A DNA stretch of 41,855 nucleotides from Nitrospira sp. (GTDB taxonomy: Bacteria > Nitrospirota > Nitrospiria > Nitrospirales > Nitrospiraceae): NCBI GenBank assembly GCA_016873455.1, contig VGXE01000013.1, positions 1 to 41,855 of the forward strand, read 5' to 3'. The notes below the pieces were generated by a model. That model saw nothing but the letters and a program-made list of their open reading frames with translations, ran no database searches and had not been told where the DNA came from. Shown here one piece after another: positions 26,305 to 33,901 of this stretch. The position numbers and the translations under genes are program-made. Position 1 is the stretch's first letter, and each line of letters begins with the position of its first letter.

Positions 26305-26772
26305 TTAGGTGGTTTCGTCGAGTTTCTGGATGGCTTCGAGCAAGACGGCCTCCGAGCCTGAGAACCCTGGAAGGGTTCTCAGCAGGTGGGATTCGATCAG
26401 TCGCTTCAAATCGGCGGCTGTCCGAATTCCGAGCCGAAAGTAGAGATAGGTGACGAGTGAATCGGAGAGTCCAGGCAGCTTCGCCCAATCTTTGACTTCT
26501 GCTGGCAATGGGGTCTTGAGCTCCTCGTAGGCTCGGATTGCGCCGGTTTCAAGAAACTCCCTGATTTTTCCAGCGAGATCCTTCCCAACCCCGTCAATCT
26601 CTTCCAGGCCATGCCGTTGGGCGACTACGGCCACATCTTCCTCGAGCGCGAGGAGTGAGTCGGCGGCATGCCGATAGGCACGAACGCGGTAGGGGTTCGC
26701 TCGTTGGGTGGCGAGCAGATCGGCCATTGCTCGGAACAGATCCGCGATCTGTCGGTTCTTGTCGTGCGCCAT
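26305..26772 (-). CDS. Helix-hairpin-helix protein resembling the N-terminal domain of PolX
   Basis: 155 residues from the ATG at 26772. The first 70 residues (IADLFRAMADLLATQRANPYRVRAYRHAA) match the 8-kDa domain of family X DNA polymerases. Residues about 60-80 form a helix-hairpin-helix (LEEIDGVGKDLAGKIREFLETG), with a second likely at LPGLSDSLVTYLYFRLGI. The nucleotidyltransferase and PHP domains of bacterial PolX are absent, so it would bind DNA but not polymerise. The frame is open to 26847, but no ribosome site supports a longer protein. It converges on ctpA with a 2-bp gap. Confidence 0.75.
   Translation of the reverse strand: MAHDKNRQIADLFRAMADLLATQRANPYRVRAYRHAADSLLALEEDVAVVAQRHGLEEIDGVGKDLAGKIREFLETGAIRAYEELKTPLPAEVKDWAKLPGLSDSLVTYLYFRLGIRTAADLKRLIESHLLRTLPGFSGSEAVLLEAIQKLDETT
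26358..26382. terminator. Perfect 11-bp hairpin inside the 3' end of the HhH gene
   Basis: CTGAGAACCCT (26358-26368), a 3-nt loop, then its exact complement (26372-26382). It lies about 56 bp beyond the ctpA stop, in the coding region of the converging gene. No T-run follows in either direction. It could stabilise or slow ctpA read-through transcripts. Function is inferred. Confidence 0.3.
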
Positions 26773-26822
26773 CGTGGGTCTATTGTGCGATGTTCCTAGT
26801 CTTATGAGCAAGGGTCTGTTGA

Positions 26823-26852
26823 TTGACAAGGCGAATTCCGGTCCCATAGGAT
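26823..26852 (+). promoter_or_regulatory. Candidate promoter of the thiSGE operon
   Basis: A perfect TTGACA (26823-26828), an 18-bp spacer and TAGGAT (26847-26852). Transcription would begin at about 26859, almost at the thiS ATG (26861). A near-leaderless thiS mRNA is therefore likely, with no room for a TPP riboswitch. Confidence 0.5.
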
Positions 26853-26860
26853 GACAGGCT

Positions 26861-27079
26861 ATGGATGAGACGGTTCGGATTCACGTGAATGGGGACGCCA
26901 AGGCGTGCCGCCGTGGTGCCACGGTGGCCGATCTGTTACAGGACTTGGACATCAAGACTGAGCGGGTCGCCGTGGAGCTGAATCTCGAAATTCTGGATCG
27001 TGCGATGTTCGCGCACCGTGCGCTCAACGATGGGGATCGAGTGGAAATCATGAGTTTCATCGGCGGGGGATCATGCTAA
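26861..27079 (+). CDS. thiS: ThiS, sulfur-carrier protein for thiazole synthesis
   Basis: The 72-residue beta-grasp protein carries sulfur as a C-terminal thiocarboxylate to ThiG. Family features are [19 protein letters not shown], an AVELN strand, and the last strand [14 protein letters not shown]. It does not end at the Gly-Gly required for activation: two extra residues (Ser-Cys) follow Gly-Gly-Gly. Either these are trimmed before adenylation or the protein works in another way. It is the first gene of thiSGE, 10 bp before thiG. Confidence 0.9.
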   Translation: MDETVRIHVNGDAKACRRGATVADLLQDLDIKTERVAVELNLEILDRAMFAHRALNDGDRVEIMSFIGGGSC

Positions 27080-27089
27080 TGAGGATGTT

Positions 27090-27863
27090 ATGGCTGACGA
27101 TCGGTTGATCATTGCAGGACGCGAATTCAAGTCACGGCTGTGGGTCGGAACGGGGAAGTACAAGGATTTTGTCGAAACCCAAAAGGCCATCGAAGTCTCC
27201 GGTGCTGATGTCGTGACGGTGGCAGTTCGCCGCGTCAATATTACTGACCGTTCCAAGGACAACCTGCTCGACTATATCGACCCCAAGAAGTACACCATCT
27301 TGCCCAACACGGCCGGCTGTTACACGGTAGAGGATGCGGTACGCTATTCCCGCCTGGCCCGCGCCGCCGGTGTCTCTGATCTCATCAAGCTGGAAGTGCT
27401 CGGCGATGAGAAAACCTTGTTCCCCGATACGGCGGGACTGATCGAGGCAGCGAAGATTCTGATTAAAGAAGGTTTTATCGTGCTGCCGTACACTAATGAT
27501 GATCCGATCGTGGCGAAGAAGCTGGTCGATATCGGCTGTCCGGCGGTCATGCCGTTGGCCGCGCCGATTGGGTCCGGCCTGGGCATCAGAAATCCCTACA
27601 ACCTGAAAATTCTTATGGAGTCGGTTTCGGTGCCGGTGATTGTCGATGCGGGCGTCGGGACCGCGTCCGATGCGGCCTTGGCGATGGAATATGGGGCTGA
27701 TGCGGTGCTCATGAACACGGCCATAGCCGGCGCGCAGGATCCTTTGGCAATGGCGGAAGCCATGAAATACGCCGTATGGGCGGGCCGGTTAGCCTACAAG
27801 GCCGGCCGCATTCCAAGAAAACTCTATGCGACGGCGAGCAGTCCGATCGAAGGGATGCTCTAA
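27090..27863 (+). CDS. thiG: ThiG, thiazole synthase
   Basis: 257 residues, a TIM-barrel enzyme that joins 1-deoxy-xylulose 5-phosphate, a glycine-derived imine and ThiS-borne sulfur into the thiazole phosphate of thiamine. [19 protein letters not shown] opens the barrel. The Schiff-base Lys is in LIKLEVLGD near residue 98. Phosphate-binding Gly motifs are [25 protein letters not shown] and [18 protein letters not shown] lies upstream of the ATG. It depends on the thiS product encoded just before it. Confidence 0.97.
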   Translation: MADDRLIIAGREFKSRLWVGTGKYKDFVETQKAIEVSGADVVTVAVRRVNITDRSKDNLLDYIDPKKYTILPNTAGCYTVEDAVRYSRLARAAGVSDLIKLEVLGDEKTLFPDTAGLIEAAKILIKEGFIVLPYTNDDPIVAKKLVDIGCPAVMPLAAPIGSGLGIRNPYNLKILMESVSVPVIVDAGVGTASDAALAMEYGADAVLMNTAIAGAQDPLAMAEAMKYAVWAGRLAYKAGRIPRKLYATASSPIEGML

Positions 27864-27870
27864 CGTAATT

Positions 27871-27938
27871 GTGAGTGTTGAGTTTTGAGTTTGTCGCTCA
27901 AAGCTCTGTCCTAACTCAACGCTCAGTCCTCAGCACTG
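27871..27938. repeat. Imperfect inverted repeat between thiG and thiE
   Basis: GTGAGTGTTGAGTTTTGAG near 27871 is partly complementary to CTAACTCAACGCTCAG and CTCAGCACT near 27911-27936. The words are variations on TGAGTGTTGAG. It can form a long imperfect hairpin within the thiSGE transcript and occupies most of the 83-bp thiG-thiE gap. Confidence 0.45.
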
Positions 27939-27946
27939 TTGATCCC

Positions 27947-28573
27947 ATGCCTCCCGTTAACTTCCGCCTCCTTCTCGTGACCGACCGGACGCAGACAGGC
28001 GGTCGATCTCTTCCACTTCTCATCCAGCAAGCAGTCGATGCGGGACTGCCTGCTGTCCAGCTTCGGGAACGTGACCTCTCCACGGGTGAATTGCGTGCGC
28101 TGGCGCGCGAGATCCAATCGATCACGATGCCGCGCGCCGTTCCCTTGGTCGTGAACGATCGTGCCGATCTGGCGTTGGCCATGAACCTGGACGGAGTGCA
28201 TCTTCGCGCGAACAGTTTGCCGGTGCCTGTGGCCCGCCGATTGGTCGGAGCGGATCGCCTGGTCGGGGTCTCGACGCATTCCCTCAGTGAAGTGGAGCAG
28301 GCAAGTCGGGATGGAGCAGACTATGTACTCTTTGGTCCGATTTTCGATACACCATCGAAGCGGCCGTTCGGACCTCCGTTGGGGTTGGCGGTGTTGACGG
28401 AGGTCTGCCGACATTCGCCCATTCCGGTATTTGCCGTGGGCGGTGTGACAAGTGCGTCGGTGTCTGATGTCAGAGGAGCCGGCGCGTATGGCGTCGCGGT
28501 GATCGGAGCCATTCTTGCGCACGACGATGTCGCCGCGGCAACACGCGAAATGTTGGCGTCACTGACTCCGTAA
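27947..28573 (+). CDS. thiE: Thiamine phosphate synthase (ThiE; TenI-like alternative)
   Basis: 208 residues from the ATG at 27947. ThiE joins the pyrimidine pyrophosphate and the thiazole phosphate to give thiamine phosphate. The TIM barrel shows LLLVTDR, AVQLRERDLS, LVVNDRADLALA, VGVSTHSLSEV, FGPIFDTPSK and PVFAVGGV. The stretch DGVHLRANSLPV and the LFGPIFDTPSK loop also recall the related aromatase TenI, so a TenI role is the alternative. The frame is open further upstream, but that part lies in the repeat and is probably not translated. Confidence 0.85.
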   Translation: MPPVNFRLLLVTDRTQTGGRSLPLLIQQAVDAGLPAVQLRERDLSTGELRALAREIQSITMPRAVPLVVNDRADLALAMNLDGVHLRANSLPVPVARRLVGADRLVGVSTHSLSEVEQASRDGADYVLFGPIFDTPSKRPFGPPLGLAVLTEVCRHSPIPVFAVGGVTSASVSDVRGAGAYGVAVIGAILAHDDVAAATREMLASLTP

Positions 28574-28621
28574 CGGATCATCATTCCGCACTCCTGCCGC
28601 GCGCGCGATCGCGCAGTCTAG

Positions 28622-28650
28622 TTGACCACCCTGAGGTCGGGTGTTAGAAT
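28622..28650 (+). promoter_or_regulatory. Promoter of mpa and probably the proteasome locus
   Basis: TTGACC (28622-28627), 17 bp, TAGAAT (28645-28650): five of six matches in each box. The start would be near 28657, about 33 nt before the GTG of mpa. A short palindrome, GCGCGATCGCGC, lies just upstream at about 28603-28614. Confidence 0.6.
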
Positions 28651-28689
28651 CCGACACGAACACGCGAGTGGTGATGTGCGCTCCCCGCA

Positions 28690-30486
28690 GTGGTAGACGA
28701 ATCGCCGAGTGGAGGTATGGAAGACAGAAAAGGGCGATCGAAGCGATTTCCGTCTCTTCGGGATTCCGTCAAGAAAATCACACGGCAGTTGTCCGAAGGT
28801 GACGCGGACATGATGCACAAGAACGACGAGCATGCGCGGGAAGCCGACAAGCTGCGCGTGCAAATCCAGTCGATGGAAGAAGAAATCCGCCGGTTGTACC
28901 AGTCACGCTACCAGCTCGAACAAGCGAATAAACAAAACGAAAAACTCGTTGCCACTCTGCAAGAAGCCAAGGCTCAGATTGAAGCTTTGCGCGCCGAAGT
29001 GGACAAGCTGACGGCACCGCCGTCGGCGTACGCCATATTTTCCTGCATTAACGAAGACGGCACGGGGACGGTGTTCGTGTCTGGACGGAAAATGAAAGTC
29101 AGTCTCCACCCGTCTATCAAGAGCAAGCAGCTTCGGAAGGGGCAGGAAGTCATCTTGAACGAGGCGCTCAACGTTATCGAAGCCAAGGGGTTCGATAGCC
29201 AGGGTGAGGTTGTCCGCTTGAAGGACGTGTTGGAGGGGGGGCGCGCGCTGGTGACGCTCCATTTCGACGAGGAAAAGGTCGCCGAGTTGGGCGACCCGTT
29301 GCTGGTCGAGCGGCTGAGCGTCGGCGACCATCTGTTGTACGATCCTCGCTCCGGATACGTCATCGAAAAATTGCCCAAGTCGGAAGCGGAAGAGCTCGTC
29401 TTGGAAGAGGTGCCCGATGTCGACTATGCACACATCGGGGGTCTTCAGAGAGAGTTGGAGCAGGTCCAAGATGCGGTGGAGTTGCCGTTCCTCCATCCGC
29501 ACATTTTTTCCGAATATAAACTGAGTGCGCCGAAGGGCGTGCTGCTCTATGGGCCGCCGGGCTGCGGGAAAACACTCATCGCCAAGGCCGTGGCCAACTC
29601 GATTGCCAAGAAATTGGGCCATCGCGCGGGGAAAGAGATTCGCAGCTATTTCCTGCACGTCAAAGGGCCGGAACTGCTCAATAAGTATGTAGGTGAATCG
29701 GAGCGGCAAGTGCGCGAGGTCTTCAAGAAAGCAAAAGAGCGTGCGGAGGACGGCCATCCGGTGATCGTCTTTTTCGATGAAATGGATGCGCTCTTCAGGA
29801 CCCGCGGTACAGGCATATCGTCCGATATCGAATCCACGATCGTGCCGCAGTTCCTCTCCGAGATCGACGGGGTTGAGCGGTTGCGCAACGTGATCGTGAT
29901 TGGGGCGAGCAACCGGCAGGATTTGATCGACCCCGCGGTGCTCCGCGCCGGCCGGCTGGATGTGAAAGTCAAAGTTGGGCGCCCGGACGCGACCGCTGCG
30001 CGGGACATTTTCTCGAAGTACATATCGGCGGAATTGCCGTTCGCCCAGGACGAGGTGGACCGCTGTGGAGGGGATCGGCATGCGTTCGTGGAGCTGTTGA
30101 TCGGGAGAACCGTGGAAACCATGTATGCGCCGAGTGAAGAGAATAAATTCATCGAGGTCACGTACGCCAACGGCGAGAAGGAAGTGCTGTATTTCAAGGA
30201 TTTTGCCAGCGGAGCGCTGATCGAAGGTATTGTCTCGCGCGCGAAGAAATTCGCCGTCAAGCGGGCGATCGCCCAGGAAGGACACGGCCTTCGGTCAGAT
30301 GATCTGGTGCGGGCGATCCGTGAAGAATTCAAGGAGCACGAAGATCTTCCGAATACGACCAACCCGGACGATTGGGCAAAAGTCGCCGGCAAGAAAGGCG
30401 AGAAGATCGTGCACCTTCGGACGATCAGCGGCGGGCCAAGCGAATCTCGCCAAATTGAAACCGTTACCACCGGTCACTACCTCTAA
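28690..30486 (+). CDS. mpa: Mpa/ARC, proteasome-associated AAA+ ATPase
   Basis: 598 residues. This ring ATPase captures pupylated proteins with an N-terminal coiled coil, unfolds them and feeds them into the 20S proteasome. The coiled coil is at about residues 35-100. OB-type domains follow (YAIFSCINEDGTGTVFVSG onward, about 110-235). The AAA module has Walker A GPPGCGKT near 287, Walker B VIVFFDEMDALF near 360, and NRQDLIDPAVLRAGR with the arginine finger. The C-terminus ends GHYL, with a penultimate Tyr like the gate-opening tail of actinobacterial Mpa (QYL). The start may be the GTG at 28690 or the ATG at 28717; the latter has GGAGG too close. A palindromic repeat follows the TAA stop. Confidence 0.95.
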   Translation: MVDESPSGGMEDRKGRSKRFPSLRDSVKKITRQLSEGDADMMHKNDEHAREADKLRVQIQSMEEEIRRLYQSRYQLEQANKQNEKLVATLQEAKAQIEALRAEVDKLTAPPSAYAIFSCINEDGTGTVFVSGRKMKVSLHPSIKSKQLRKGQEVILNEALNVIEAKGFDSQGEVVRLKDVLEGGRALVTLHFDEEKVAELGDPLLVERLSVGDHLLYDPRSGYVIEKLPKSEAEELVLEEVPDVDYAHIGGLQRELEQVQDAVELPFLHPHIFSEYKLSAPKGVLLYGPPGCGKTLIAKAVANSIAKKLGHRAGKEIRSYFLHVKGPELLNKYVGESERQVREVFKKAKERAEDGHPVIVFFDEMDALFRTRGTGISSDIESTIVPQFLSEIDGVERLRNVIVIGASNRQDLIDPAVLRAGRLDVKVKVGRPDATAARDIFSKYISAELPFAQDEVDRCGGDRHAFVELLIGRTVETMYAPSEENKFIEVTYANGEKEVLYFKDFASGALIEGIVSRAKKFAVKRAIAQEGHGLRSDDLVRAIREEFKEHEDLPNTTNPDDWAKVAGKKGEKIVHLRTISGGPSESRQIETVTTGHYL

Positions 30487-30487
30487 A

Positions 30488-30720
30488 CAGGATGCTGAAA
30501 CAGTCCGCCAGCTGCGTTCTCGCATCGCTCAGAGGCTCAACGTATGGGTCTTACTGGAGGAAAAATACTTATCCGCTCGCATGTCATCAAAGCGAGCGGT
30601 TCAAGCGAAGCTTGGTATGTACCTCCTCGCCTTTCGCTTGCTGCGGCGTTGCCTGTGGAACGGTGCGTCTTGGCGCACCGGGGTGGGCGGGTGAGAATAG
30701 AGGCCATTTTGAGCATCCTG
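30488..30720 (+). repeat. Palindromic CAGGATG repeat, copy B (233 bp)
   Basis: It begins CAGGATGCTGAAACAGTCC one base after the mpa TAA and ends GAGCATCCTG at 30720. The ends are inverted repeats, and the outer and core sequences match the 124-bp copy at 7853-7976, in the same orientation relative to the gene before it. It is longer because of about 109 extra bp after CTCAACGTA. That insert includes an 8-bp perfect hairpin, CCGCTCGC (30573-30580) with its complement (30592-30599). It occupies most of the mpa-dop gap. Frames across it look spurious. Confidence 0.75.
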
Positions 30721-30806
30721 TCTGGTGGGAAGGCTTGTATTCCCGCAACATTCCCATGGCGTTAATCAATCGGCCAAGTTTGTCAGTAGCCAACTAATTG
30801 GATCTC

Positions 30807-32306
30807 ATGCAGGAACAGACCCCGACGAATCGCGCGCGAGTGCTGGGTACGGAGACGGAGTTCGGCATCGCGGCGAAGGAACAGGCTTCGTCAGATCCCG
30901 TGACCGGCTCCATTGCCGTCATCGGGCACTATCGCGGGTTACCCGCCCCGAACGCGATCTGGGATTACGAAAACGAAAATCCGCTCTTAGACGCCAGGGG
31001 CTTTGAAGCCGATGGAGAGCGCGAGCGGCCGAATCCCGACTACAATCGTCAACTCAACAAAGTCCTCGCTAACGGCGGGCGATTGTATGTCGATGGCGCC
31101 CATCCGGAGTACTCCACGCCGGAGTGTTCGACTCCGCGTGAAGTGGTGGCCTTCGAGCGAATCGGAGAACGGATCCTCGCGCAGAGTCTTCAGGAACTCG
31201 CAAAGGCGCGAGGGAGTGAACAATATCTCTTGTATAAGAACAACTCCGACGGGAAGGGCAATAGTTACGGCTACCATGAGAACTATCTGGTCCCGCGGGC
31301 GGTGCCGTTCGAGAAGATTGTCCGGGTGCTGACGCCTTTCTTGGTGACAAGGCCGATTTTCGCCGGTGCCGGAAAAGTCGGCGCGGAGAACCAGACCGCT
31401 CCCGCCGAATATCAAATTTCCCAGCGCGCGGATTTCTTTGAATGCCTGGTTGATCTGAATACGATGGTCAAGCGGCCGATTATCAATTCACGCGATGAGC
31501 CGCATGCCGAGTATGCCAAGTTTCGCCGTCTCCATGTCATCGTGGGCGATGCCAATATGGCGGAGGTCTCCACCTATCTAAAGGTAGGCACCCTGGACAT
31601 CGTGCTGGATCTGTTGGCGGCCGGGGCTGAACTGCCGCAGGTGGAGCTGGAGGAACCGGTTCGGGCGTTCAAACAGGTCTCGCGCGATCTGGAAATGAAG
31701 CAAACGATCAAGCTGGCCGGTGGGCGTCCGACGACGGCGCTGGCGATCCAGCGCGCCTATCTCACGGCTGCGCAGTCTTGGTATGCCGCTCGAGGCGCAA
31801 CACCGGAGACGCAGGACGTACTCGTTCGATGGGAGGATGTGCTGGTCAAGCTTGAACAAGACCCCCGGTTGTTGGTGAGAGAGTTGGATTGGGTGGCGAA
31901 GCGCCACCTGATCGAGTCGTACATGGATCGGAAGGGCTGCGGGTGGGACGATCCACGCACCAAACTGATGGACCTTCAGTATCATGATGTTCGTCCTGAG
32001 AAAGGACTTTTCTATACGCTGGAACGCGGCGGCCATATTGAGTCGATCGTGGAGGAAGCGGAGATCCGGCGGGCCGAATTCACGCCGCCGCCAGGGACCA
32101 GGGCGTATTTCCGGGGCCGTTGTGCCTCCAAGTTCCCCACGGCGCTGTGTGGTGCGAGTTGGACCTCGGTGCTGTTCGATGTCGGGAACACCACCATCAA
32201 GAAAATCCCGTTGATGGACCCCTATCGCGGCACGCAGGCGTTGACCGGGGGATTGCTCGATGCCGTTGACACAGTGGATGCCCTCATTGAAAAACTAAAG
32301 GCGTAA
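30807..32306 (+). CDS. dop: Dop, Pup deamidase/depupylase
   Basis: 499 residues, of the glutamine synthetase-like PafA/Dop fold. Dop deamidates the C-terminal Gln of Pup (when present) and removes Pup from proteins. The N-terminal GTETEFGIA carries the metal- and ATP-binding acidic residues, and the RPIINSRDEPHA and RLHVIVGDANMAE stretches form the active site. The Dop-specific insertion after residue 40 (NAIWDYENENPLLDARGF) separates it from PafA. The ATG at 30807 is preferred over an in-frame TTG at 30798. PrcB follows 21 bp later, with no room for a pup gene. Confidence 0.94.
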   Translation: MQEQTPTNRARVLGTETEFGIAAKEQASSDPVTGSIAVIGHYRGLPAPNAIWDYENENPLLDARGFEADGERERPNPDYNRQLNKVLANGGRLYVDGAHPEYSTPECSTPREVVAFERIGERILAQSLQELAKARGSEQYLLYKNNSDGKGNSYGYHENYLVPRAVPFEKIVRVLTPFLVTRPIFAGAGKVGAENQTAPAEYQISQRADFFECLVDLNTMVKRPIINSRDEPHAEYAKFRRLHVIVGDANMAEVSTYLKVGTLDIVLDLLAAGAELPQVELEEPVRAFKQVSRDLEMKQTIKLAGGRPTTALAIQRAYLTAAQSWYAARGATPETQDVLVRWEDVLVKLEQDPRLLVRELDWVAKRHLIESYMDRKGCGWDDPRTKLMDLQYHDVRPEKGLFYTLERGGHIESIVEEAEIRRAEFTPPPGTRAYFRGRCASKFPTALCGASWTSVLFDVGNTTIKKIPLMDPYRGTQALTGGLLDAVDTVDALIEKLKA

Positions 32307-32327
32307 CAAGCGACCTCTGGATACATC

Positions 32328-33143
32328 GTGAAACTGCCGTATTTCCCCCATCATGACGACTCGAGTTTCTTTAACTTTGTCTCACAGTGCCATCCTGCGT
32401 TAATCCCAGGCGGCCAGGGCTCGGTGCCCTCCAATCAGCCGCATCACGCGGGTGTTCCGCTGGCGGTGCCTCAGGCCACCACTGTGCTGGCCCTGAAATA
32501 TCAACAGGGGGTGGTCATCGCCGGTGACCGCCGAGCGACTGAGGGGTTTCAGATCGCCGATCGACGCATCGAGAAGGTCTTCAAGATCGATGAGTTCTCC
32601 GCCATGGCCATTGCCGGTGCCGCCGGACCATGTATTGAAATGGCCAAGCTGTTGCAAACCGAACTGGAGCATTACGAAAAATTGGAAGGGATGCCACTCT
32701 CCTGCGAAGGCAAGGCCAACAAACTTGGCCAAATGGTAAAGGCCAACCTGCCGATGGTCTTCCAGGGGCTTGTCGTGATGCCGCTCTTTGTCGGGTATGA
32801 TGCTGCGCGCGCGGAAGGGCGCATCTTTAAGTACGACATTACGGGTGGACGGTACGAGGAATCGGACTACCATGCGATCGGGTCAGGGGGCAAAGATGCC
32901 CGGAACACCATGCGGGAGCATTTTCAAAAGAATCTGTCGGAAACGGATGCGCTCACGTTGGCGCTGACGGCACTGTACAATGCCGCCGACGACGATGTGG
33001 GCACTGGCGGTCCGGATTTTGTGCGTGGGATTTATCCCACGGCCAAACTGGTTACAGCCCACGGCATTGCCGATGTGCTGGGTGATCGGATTCGTGCGGT
33101 GTACGACAGCGTGATCGACCTGCGACGATCGAGGGAGATGTAA
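32328..33143 (+). CDS. prcB: PrcB, 20S proteasome beta subunit
   Basis: The 271-residue catalytic subunit. A propeptide of about 50 residues (SSFFNFVSQCHPALIPGG resembles actinobacterial propeptides) precedes the N-terminal nucleophile in ATTVLALKY, probably Thr51. Downstream are GVVIAGDRRATEG with the catalytic Asp, RRIEKVFKIDEF with the catalytic Lys, and GSGGKDARN near the C-terminal half. The residue before the nucleophile is Ala rather than the usual Gly. It starts at a GTG. prcA begins 2 bp after the stop. The beta rings form the proteolytic chamber. Confidence 0.96.
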   Translation: MKLPYFPHHDDSSFFNFVSQCHPALIPGGQGSVPSNQPHHAGVPLAVPQATTVLALKYQQGVVIAGDRRATEGFQIADRRIEKVFKIDEFSAMAIAGAAGPCIEMAKLLQTELEHYEKLEGMPLSCEGKANKLGQMVKANLPMVFQGLVVMPLFVGYDAARAEGRIFKYDITGGRYEESDYHAIGSGGKDARNTMREHFQKNLSETDALTLALTALYNAADDDVGTGGPDFVRGIYPTAKLVTAHGIADVLGDRIRAVYDSVIDLRRSREM

Positions 33144-33145
33144 CC

Positions 33146-33832
33146 ATGCCGATGCCGTATTACGTCTCTCCCGAACAGATGATGCAGGACAAGGCGGAGT
33201 ATGCCCGAAAGGGAATCGCCAAGGGCCGTTCCATCATTGCGATGGAATATGATGAAGGGGTATTGCTGACGGCGGATAATCCGAGTGCGTCACTGCACAA
33301 GGTGTCGGAGATCTATGACTGCATCGCGTTCGCCGGCGCGGGTAAATACAGCGAATTCGAGAACCTCCGGAAAGCCGGCATTCGGCATGCAGATTTGAAA
33401 GGCTTTATGTACAGCCGGGAGGATGTCACCGGCCGATCACTGGCGAACGGCTATTCTCAGAGTCTTGGCACCGTATTCAGCCAAGAAGCCAAGCCGCTGG
33501 AAGTCGAAATTCTCGTGGTGCAGGTCGGCGTCGGCGCCCAACCGAATGAAATCTACCGAATTTCGTTCGACGGGAGCATCATCGATGAGAGAAACTTCTC
33601 GGTGATCGGGGGAAAGGCCGACGCCGTTCAAGCCGTATTGAAAGAGAAGAGCTCGAACGAGCCGCCGTCCTTGGCGGCCGCGCTAGTTCTCTGCGTCGCG
33701 GCGCTGGAGCAGACTGCCGCTCTCAAGCTCCCCCCTGAAGGCCTTGAAGTGGCCGTCTTGGACCGCACCCGCGTCGGACGCAAATTCCGCCGTGTGCCGG
33801 TGCAGGACATTCGCCGGTTTCTCTCCACCTGA
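33146..33832 (+). CDS. prcA: PrcA, 20S proteasome alpha subunit
   Basis: The 228-residue outer-ring subunit. It begins MPMPYYVSPEQMMQDKAEYA, which matches the gate helix of bacterial alpha subunits. RKGIAKGRSIIAMEYDEGVLL and IAFAGAGKYSEFENLRKAG follow. It has no N-terminal catalytic Thr, as expected. The rings gate entry and receive the C-terminal tails of Mpa. GAGGGAG in the end of prcB serves as the ribosome site, so the two subunits are translated together. Confidence 0.96.
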   Translation: MPMPYYVSPEQMMQDKAEYARKGIAKGRSIIAMEYDEGVLLTADNPSASLHKVSEIYDCIAFAGAGKYSEFENLRKAGIRHADLKGFMYSREDVTGRSLANGYSQSLGTVFSQEAKPLEVEILVVQVGVGAQPNEIYRISFDGSIIDERNFSVIGGKADAVQAVLKEKSSNEPPSLAAALVLCVAALEQTAALKLPPEGLEVAVLDRTRVGRKFRRVPVQDIRRFLST

Positions 33833-33901
33833 TCCGTTCCGGGCATTCCTCCCCATCAGTTGAAGAACGGTGGATGGCCGTGTAATCTGACGGCAATACA
33901 C

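Noticed and set aside
26800..26861. TPP riboswitch before thiS
   Set aside because: The promoter boxes lie only about 10 bp before the ATG, and no THI-box sequence is present.
28903..30285. Large minus-strand frame opposite mpa (460 codons)
   Set aside because: It is a shadow of the mpa codon pattern in GC-rich DNA; no ribosome site or family resemblance.
30492..30797. Plus-strand frames between mpa and dop as a pup candidate
   Set aside because: They translate the repeat element. None ends in Gly-Gly-Glu/Gln or has a Pup-like acidic helical character.
32400..32420. Pro-Gly-Gly-Gln in the PrcB propeptide as a fused Pup C-terminus
   Set aside because: The surrounding sequence aligns with ordinary PrcB propeptides, and the frame continues directly into the catalytic domain.
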